A stretch of 64,000 nucleotides of DNA from CAVPDG01 sp963702535 (GTDB taxonomy: Bacteria > Chloroflexota > Anaerolineae > Anaerolineales > UBA4823): assembly GCA_963702535.1 (NCBI GenBank), contig CAVPDG010000007.1:124001-188000 (forward strand), read 5' to 3'. The notes beneath the pieces are model-generated. The model made no database searches, was not told where the DNA came from, and saw only the letters and a program-made list of their open reading frames with translations. Shown here piece after piece: positions 58,418 through 64,000 of this stretch (within the stretch, counting starts at the first letter, position 1; each line of letters begins with the position of its first letter). Position numbers and translations under genes: made by a program.

Positions 58418-58519
58418 ATCTATCCGAGAATGGATGGGAGGACCGAATTTGAGATATGTGCGGCGAAGCCGCACACACTTAAATTTCGGAACCCCTCTTA
58501 TTTCAGGACAGTTTCTAAG
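58418..58519. mobile_element. MITE-like element, copy 2
   Basis: About 102 bp with ends GATCTATCCGAGAATGG and, inverted, CTTAGAAACTGTCCTGAAAT, and a core TGTGCGGCgaaGCCGCACA inside an outer CCGAATTT/AAATTTCGG pair. It shares length, ends and core with copy 1 at 29479-29581. Confidence 0.6.
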
Positions 58520-58520
58520 A

Positions 58521-61270
58521 TTATTCGGAGCCTGGGACCCTTTTTCTTGCAAAAAACCATAAGGTTAGCGCACTGGCGCCTGCCGCCAGCGCGGCGCCAA
58601 AGAGAAGGAACAGCCCATCCCAACTCTTAGCAGCCGCTCGCAGCAAGGTGAGCCTGATCGCTGTGGGACTAACGTTATTGCCGACCGCCCAATCTGAGAA
58701 TTCAATGACGTCTGACCGGGTGATCGTGTTGAACGGCGTTGTAGCGAAAGAGTTTGCTGCGCAATCCCAGGCATGCTCGCTGATGTATCGGCAGACTTTA
58801 TCATTCGCATCGGGCGAGTACAGGGTGGGCAGGGTCAGGGATGCGATGAATGTCCCATTCGCTTCGTTGTTGGGATTGAGGACGAAGTATTCTCCCCAAC
58901 CGACACCGTCCCCCCCAGGCGAACCGGTGCGACCCGGATGATCAGCGCTCAGGCGGACGGCTGACAGGCTGTCCAGCATGCCCGAATCTCACCACCTCCA
59001 CCTTGACCCGGGTTGGGCCAAAGGTATACACGCCGGCGCCGGTGATGGTTTTCGTGACCAGGGTGCTGTCGGTCAGCTTCAGCTCGTAAGCGCCGATATC
59101 ACAGTTCCAGTCATCGCGCAGTTGGCCGCGCTGGTCTGATGCGACGCAGGTAGCGCTATCACCCATGTCAATCGCCGGGCTGTCCGGTCTTAAGGCGCAG
59201 GTCCAGGTTGGCCCGCCGTTGTCCGCCAGAACATTCAGTCCCGGATCACCGAAAAACGCTGCATCGCACTCGCCATCTTCCACAAAGTTGTTGGCATTCT
59301 CGCCGATGGTTGCTGTGTTGATGCAGTCTCCACCCCTCTGGCTGCCGGCGATGATCGTATTGCGGTAACGAAGGGTCGCACCGTTGCCGATGCCTCCCCC
59401 CTCCAGGGCTGTATTGCGCTCTAGCGTGCTGTTGGTCAGAGTAAGTGTCCCGGAATTGTTGATGATCCCACCGCCCACGCCGGCGACGCTATTGGAATAA
59501 AATGTGCTGTTTTCGACCAGCGCTGTGAGGTCGTTATAGATGCCGCCGCCAGCATCGCCGGAGTTATCCATGAAGGTACTGCTCATTACGGTTAATCTTG
59601 CGCCGTTATAGATACCGGCGCCATAGTAAAGGGTGCGGTTGTTTGAAAAAGTGCTGCGATCGACAGCCAGCCTTCCCGAGATCAACGTTGTGGACTCCGC
59701 CGCCGAAATCAGCCGTGTTATTATAGAAGGTAGTGAGCGTCAGCGTCATGGGGGCATCGTTGCGGATACCGCCCCCATAGCTGGATGCATTCTGGCTAAA
59801 CGCCGTGCCGGTGATGGCGATGGCGCCGGAGACGTTGAATATCCCCCCGCCGTTGTACATGGCGGTGTTGCTGTAAAAAGCGCCCCCGGTCACTGCCATG
59901 TGGCTGAGGTTATCATTCAACACGCCGCCACCCACCTCAGCCCTATTTTCCCTGAAAGAGCTGTCTATCAGGTTCAGCAGGCTGGAACTGTTATTCACGA
60001 TCCCGCCGCCTGCAATGGCTGTATTGCTGATGAAATTGGAGCCGGTAATGGTCAGAGTCGCACCCCAACTTTCGATCGCTCCGCCGTTGAAGCGCGCCGT
60101 ATTGCTGATGAAATCGCTATCCTCCAGGCGCATAACGCCGTAATTCTCAATCGCTCCGCCGTAACCGGCAAACTCGCTGAGGGCCGAGTTGTCGAAAAAA
60201 GTGCTTCTGGATACCGAGGCGCTACCCGTGCTTCGGTTGAGGATTGCACCGCCGTCGTCGGATACGGAATTCCCATCAAAGTAGCCCTCGGTCAGGGTCA
60301 GCGAGGCGTAGTTGCCGATGCCCGCGCCCCCCTGGGCGGTATTCCTGGAGAGCGTGCTGCCGATCACTTCTACAACGCCATCCAGGTTGATGATGCCCCC
60401 ACCCACGCCGCTGGATGTGTTGGTGAAGAAATCGCTGTTGTGAACGGTTAGGTGGGCGTAGTTGTGGTTTTCGATGCCGCCCCCCGAATCCGATGCGTTC
60501 GCGATGAAAGTGCTGCCTGTCACGACCAGGGTTGCGCCGCTGGTGATGCCGCCCCCGCCGTAGGTTGCCGTGTTGCTGATGAAAGCGCTCGTCTCCACGG
60601 ACATGTCACCGGCATAGTTGTCGATACCGCCGCCCCAATCAGCGCTGTTATCTGTAAACATGCTGTTGGCGATGGTCAGATGATGATCATTGCGGATGGC
60701 ACCACCATAATCGGCGGAATTGCGCGTAAAACTGCAATCGTTTACGCTGATCGTCCCACTGTTATAGATGGCACCCCCGTTCATGCTTGAAGAATTGCCT
60801 GCCAGGGAACAGTGGGAAAGGGATAGATCGGCTTCATTGTAAATGCCGCCTCCGGAAGCGCTACCACCCGTGCCGCTGATAATATCCACGTAGCTCAGGC
60901 TGACCACGGAGCCTTCCGGTATGAAGAGGACGCGGGCTGTGTCATTGCCGTTGAGCCTGAGCGGAATATCCAGGGTCGATCCATCGATGATCAGGTCCTG
61001 ATCGATCTCCAATTGTCCGAGGGTCAGCGTAATGACCTGCCCGCTCAAGGATGGATCGAAATCGATCGTATCGCCCGCCTCGGCGGTTTGGATGGCGTCG
61101 CGCAAGGAGCAATCCCCATCGCTGCAGGATCCATCCAACTCATCGATATGGGTATTTACGGTGAATGTCGCCGCGCGGGCAGATTGGTACGGCAGAGCGA
61201 TCAGCCACAGACAAGCGAGTGCCAATCCCAGGATCAGCGGGAGAGCGACCAGGCGTTTATCTGTCCTCAT
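58521..61270 (-). CDS. Secreted CSLREA-type right-handed beta-helix protein, membrane-anchored (two frameshifts)
   Basis: About 915 residues. Signal RTDKRLVALPLILGLALACL; CSLREA-like block ELDGSCSDGDCSLRDAIQTA; then many rungs of the form GGIYNEADLSLSHCSLAGNS, GGAIYNSGTISVNDCSFTRN and GGGIINNSGTLTLTNSTLER, as in polymorphic-outer-membrane-like beta-helices. A CDIGAYELK strand ends the helix, a spacer follows, and the C-terminus is a hydrophobic anchor LLFGAALAAGASALTLWFF followed by ARKRVPGSE. Frames change near 59,660 and 58,975. A surface adhesin is likely. Confidence 0.75.
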
Positions 61271-61484
61271 AGAACTATCCTGCCTTTCGAGTGATGAGAG
61301 GCCCATCCAAAACCGAATCGGTTCTCACATTTTCGTAGAGTAAAGCATACCAATGCTGAGCATATCATCGATTTAACGCTGATGCTATCCCCCAAATGTG
61401 ATAGGGCAGGGAGTCAGGATGGATCAGAAATGTTATCCCTAACACAAATTGTCTAATATTCATCAACTATTAATCTACAATACC

Positions 61485-61512
61485 TTGACAAATACTGTAC
61501 AACAGGTAAAAT
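61485..61512 (+). promoter_or_regulatory. Promoter of the DUF4397 gene
   Basis: TTGACA 61485-61490, 16 bases, TAAAAT 61507-61512, identical in hexamers and spacing to the fasciclin promoter at 21371. A TGTACA palindrome lies in the spacer. Confidence 0.6.
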
Positions 61513-61589
61513 ACATCCTAGATAAACACTGCAAGGCAGTCAGCCAGCAGAAACCAAAATTACAGGTAATACCAAAAAGGAGAACTCAC

Positions 61590-61997
61590 ATGAACACCCG
61601 TCGTAACTGGATCTTCGCAATGCTCGCCGCCGTCATGCTCTTCGCCCTGGCTTTCACAGCCGCTCCCGCCAAGGCAGCCGATGGCACCTGGAACGTCAAT
61701 GTCGTACATGGCATCAATGGTCGCTCGCTTGGCTTGTCCAAGGACCTGCCGGTCAACATCACCGTCTACAAAGACGGCGCTGTGCTCGCCTACATCAACG
61801 ATTTCACCTTCGGTGAGCGCTTCGCCGCTCCGCTGCCCGCCGGTGAGTACACCATCGAAGTCTTCTCCCAGGAACTCGGTACCCTCGTGCCCAGCATGAC
61901 CCTTGGTCCGGTCATGATCTCCGATGGCGCAGATCTGCTCATCCGTGCCCAGCTCTCCGGTGGCAAGACCCCCATCCTGAAAGTGATCTCTAAGTAA
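61590..61997 (+). CDS. Secreted DUF4397-like protein
   Basis: A 135-residue exported protein: signal RRNWIFAMLAAVMLFALAFT with cleavage near AKAAD, then WNVNVVHGINGRSLGLSKDL, VNITVYKDGAVLAYINDFTF and a LPAGEYTIEVF strand, the DUF4397 beta-sandwich. The family is a small secreted sandwich of unknown ligand. AAAAAGGAGA precedes the ATG. A strong terminator with a T-run follows, so it is monocistronic. Intact. Confidence 0.8.
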   Translation: MNTRRNWIFAMLAAVMLFALAFTAAPAKAADGTWNVNVVHGINGRSLGLSKDLPVNITVYKDGAVLAYINDFTFGERFAAPLPAGEYTIEVFSQELGTLVPSMTLGPVMISDGADLLIRAQLSGGKTPILKVISK

Positions 61998-62033
61998 GCT
62001 TGTAATCTTCTCCTCTCCTCCACAAGCTACAAG

Positions 62034-62075
62034 TCCGGCGCCGGTGAATTTCACCCGGCGCCGGATGTTTTTTTT
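62034..62075 (+). terminator. Intrinsic terminator of the DUF4397 gene
   Basis: TCCGGCGCCGGTGAA pairs with TTCACCCGGCGCCGGA (one bulged C), followed by eight T residues at 62068-62075. A textbook rho-independent terminator, 37 bases after the stop. Confidence 0.9.
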
Positions 62076-62266
62076 ACGCGCATCTGCGCCAGCCGGTTAT
62101 TACTCTTGCCTGCTTGCTTTCATGCTAACGGCATAGACCCTGGGGTTTTTCTTGCTATTCCTGCCCATCTTGTTTACAATCGGGTGTGCCCATCCCACAT
62201 CCCAGGGGGGTACCCTCTGGGCTCGCTCGCCGATCCAGCGCTAAGCTCTTTATTCAGGAGGCAAAG

Positions 62267-63811
62267 ATGCGCAATCCACTCGCCCCATGCAAAATATTCT
62301 TACTTGTTTCATTCGCCCTGGCGCTGCTCATCCCCGCCTCCGCTCTGGGCGCCTCGCCCACCACCGGCGTCCCGCCGCACTACGCCTGGCACACCTTCTA
62401 TGGCGGCGGCAGCGATGATTACAACATCAGCATCGCCGTCGACGCGGAAGGCAATAGTTATCTCACCGGGCGTTCGCAAGCCTCCTGGCTGGGACCTGCC
62501 GGGCAACAACCCCTGCATCCCTTTGCCCCGCTGCCCGATCCGCTTCCATCTCCTCCACCCACCGATATGTTCGTCCTCAAGCTGGATCGCAACGGGACTT
62601 ATCTCTGGCATACCTTCTACGGCTCCAGCGACAACGATCGGGGTTTCAGCCTTGCGTTAGACGCTCAGAACAACATCTATATCACCGGTTACAGCGCCGC
62701 TACCTGGCTGGGTGATGGCAATACCAGCCCCATTCATGCCTTCTCACCCTCCACCGGGACCACCCACAACGATATTTTTATGCTCAAGCTCAGCCCGGAC
62801 GGCGCCTACCAGTGGCATACCTTTTACGGCTCCGGTGTGACCAATTCCGATGATCGTGGTTTTGCCGTTGCTGTCACACCTGCCGGCGATGCCTATCTGA
62901 CCGGTTATTCCAACGCCTCCTGGCAGGGCGATGGCAATGCTGCTCCCCGGCATGCTTACAGTGCCGCCGAGGACCTCTTCGCCCTCAAGCTCAGCTCCGC
63001 CGGCGCATACCAGTGGCACACTTTCTACGGCGGCGCCGGTACGGACTCCGGGCTGGCGATTGCCCTCGATCCTGCCGGCGGCGTCTACCTGGCGGGGCAC
63101 TCTTCCACGACCTGGCTCGGCGACGGCAGCGCCGCCCCACTGCATGCCTACACCTCGGGTCGTGACTTGCTGGCGCTCAAGCTATCCAGCGACGGCGATT
63201 ACCAATGGCACACCTTTTACGGCGGCAACGGCTCCGACCAGGCTACCGGCATCGCTCTTTCCCCCACTGGCGACCTCTACCTGAGCGATTACAGCAACGC
63301 TACCTGGCTGGGTTCGGGAAGCGCTGCTCCCCTGCATCCCTTTACCTCCGGTTATGACCTGTGCCTGCTGAAGTTGAGCGGGGGCGGCGCTTACCTCTGG
63401 CACACCTTCTATGGGGGGACTGCTGACGATTTTAGCTTTGCCGTTGCCATGGATGGGCAGTCCCCACTGGTCATCGGCTATAGCCTCGCCTCCTGGCAGG
63501 GCGATGGAAATGCCAGCCCGCTTCATGCCTTCACCCCAGGCGCCCCTTCTACCGGTTCTGATCTGGCGTTGCTCGCACTGGATGCAACTGGGAGCTATGG
63601 CTGGCACACCTTCTATGGCTCTAGTGGGCAGGATTTGGGTACCAGTGTCGCCGTAGGTCCCACCGGAATCCTGGTCGTCGCCGGCGCTTGCGCAGCCTCG
63701 TGGCAGGGAGATGGCAGCGCGGCGCCTTTGCACGATCATACCGGCGCCTTAGACTTGCTCGTCATGCAGTTTACTTATCAGCGCAGCTACCTGCCGCTCA
63801 TGCAAAAATAA
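62267..63811 (+). CDS. Secreted SBBP-type seven-repeat propeller protein with YLP tail
   Basis: A 514-residue exported protein. Signal APCKIFLLVSFALALLIPAS. Seven repeats of about 65 residues each begin with a variant of YAWHTFYGGGSDDYNISIAV and continue DAEGNSYLTGRSQASWLG, suggesting a seven-bladed propeller of SBBP-like (beta-propeller) type. The C-terminus is QRSYLPLMQK, the tail shared with other exported proteins here. GGAGG precedes the ATG. Intact. Function unknown; probably cell-surface. Confidence 0.8.
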   Translation: MRNPLAPCKIFLLVSFALALLIPASALGASPTTGVPPHYAWHTFYGGGSDDYNISIAVDAEGNSYLTGRSQASWLGPAGQQPLHPFAPLPDPLPSPPPTDMFVLKLDRNGTYLWHTFYGSSDNDRGFSLALDAQNNIYITGYSAATWLGDGNTSPIHAFSPSTGTTHNDIFMLKLSPDGAYQWHTFYGSGVTNSDDRGFAVAVTPAGDAYLTGYSNASWQGDGNAAPRHAYSAAEDLFALKLSSAGAYQWHTFYGGAGTDSGLAIALDPAGGVYLAGHSSTTWLGDGSAAPLHAYTSGRDLLALKLSSDGDYQWHTFYGGNGSDQATGIALSPTGDLYLSDYSNATWLGSGSAAPLHPFTSGYDLCLLKLSGGGAYLWHTFYGGTADDFSFAVAMDGQSPLVIGYSLASWQGDGNASPLHAFTPGAPSTGSDLALLALDATGSYGWHTFYGSSGQDLGTSVAVGPTGILVVAGACAASWQGDGSAAPLHDHTGALDLLVMQFTYQRSYLPLMQK

Positions 63812-64000
63812 TCGTATAGAAGGATACCCAACATTGGGGTTCACCCATTGGCGGGATTGCAAGCCAATTGTAAGGCGTATCGTTCACTTGTAACTCTATA
63901 ATTCAACCAAATTCCGCAAGGATCATGCCTGCGGAGGGATTAAGATTTCTGACGGTCGAAGGTCCGTCGGTTGGGTCGGTTCTAGACTGCCTAACTTGTG
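63812..64000. other. Terminal intergenic stretch
   Basis: No gene is seen. A TATAAT lies at 63897-63902 and a GGAGGGATT sits at about 63,935, so a promoter and leader of a gene beyond the window end are possible. Confidence 0.3.

Overview
The window reads as chromosomal DNA of a GC-rich, free-living bacterium, most probably a member of the Chloroflexota (Anaerolineae-like). This is inferred from gene content: many secreted repeat proteins ending in a short aromatic-L/M-P-hydrophobic-R/K tail, AfsR/SARP-type regulator debris, fasciclin and DUF4397 surface proteins, and Feo clusters with stacked DtxR-family regulators. No rRNA, tRNA, CRISPR array or prophage was recognised.

Layout. 0-6.3 kb: small housekeeping genes (DUF1801, VOC, methyltransferase, EmrE-type exporter, HpcH/HpaI aldolase, CMD-like, TfoX-like, DHFR-like) and a secreted PKD metalloprotease. 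6.3-9.9 kb: membrane protein, WS/DGAT acyltransferase, ISAs1 transposase remnant and an anchored SGNH-like protein. 9.8-16.2 kb: a block of secreted repeat proteins, three of them shrinking tandem paralogues, with three copies of an unusual promoter made of 11-bp-spaced TTTCCTGA repeats. 16.4-21.1 kb: a badly broken SARP/ATPase/TPR regulator and other gene debris. 21.4-29.4 kb: fasciclin lipoprotein, GH5 glycosidase, exonuclease III, GNAT and LysM proteins. 29.6-36 kb: membrane/cupin protein, propeller protein and a NarL-type two-component pair. 36.3-43.8 kb: an iron island with feoA-feoB-feoC divergent from a DtxR regulator, then a second DtxR regulator, a membrane-anchored DtxR/FeoA protein and a second FeoB. 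43.8-51.1 kb: zinc-ribbon protein and two beta-helix exoproteins, one with near-identical 711-bp internal repeats. 51.4-63.8 kb: MFS transporter, a phosphodiesterase/5'-nucleotidase fusion, an HSL-type esterase, a CSLREA beta-helix protein, a DUF4397 protein and a seven-repeat SBBP propeller protein.

How it works together. The strongest functional unit is the ferrous-iron island: FeoA/FeoB import iron, FeoC and DtxR-type proteins sense and regulate, and two regulator promoters carry the same TTAG-N6-CTAA operator. The secreted block looks like a cell-surface or matrix programme, part of it apparently driven by one activator recognising the 11-bp direct repeats.

Caveat. About two dozen genes are interrupted by single-base frameshifts, and two by in-frame stops. 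Some indels lie in homopolymers of otherwise well-preserved genes, so many may be assembly or sequencing errors. I give the full span of each gene and state the break; only clearly degraded remnants are typed as pseudogenes.
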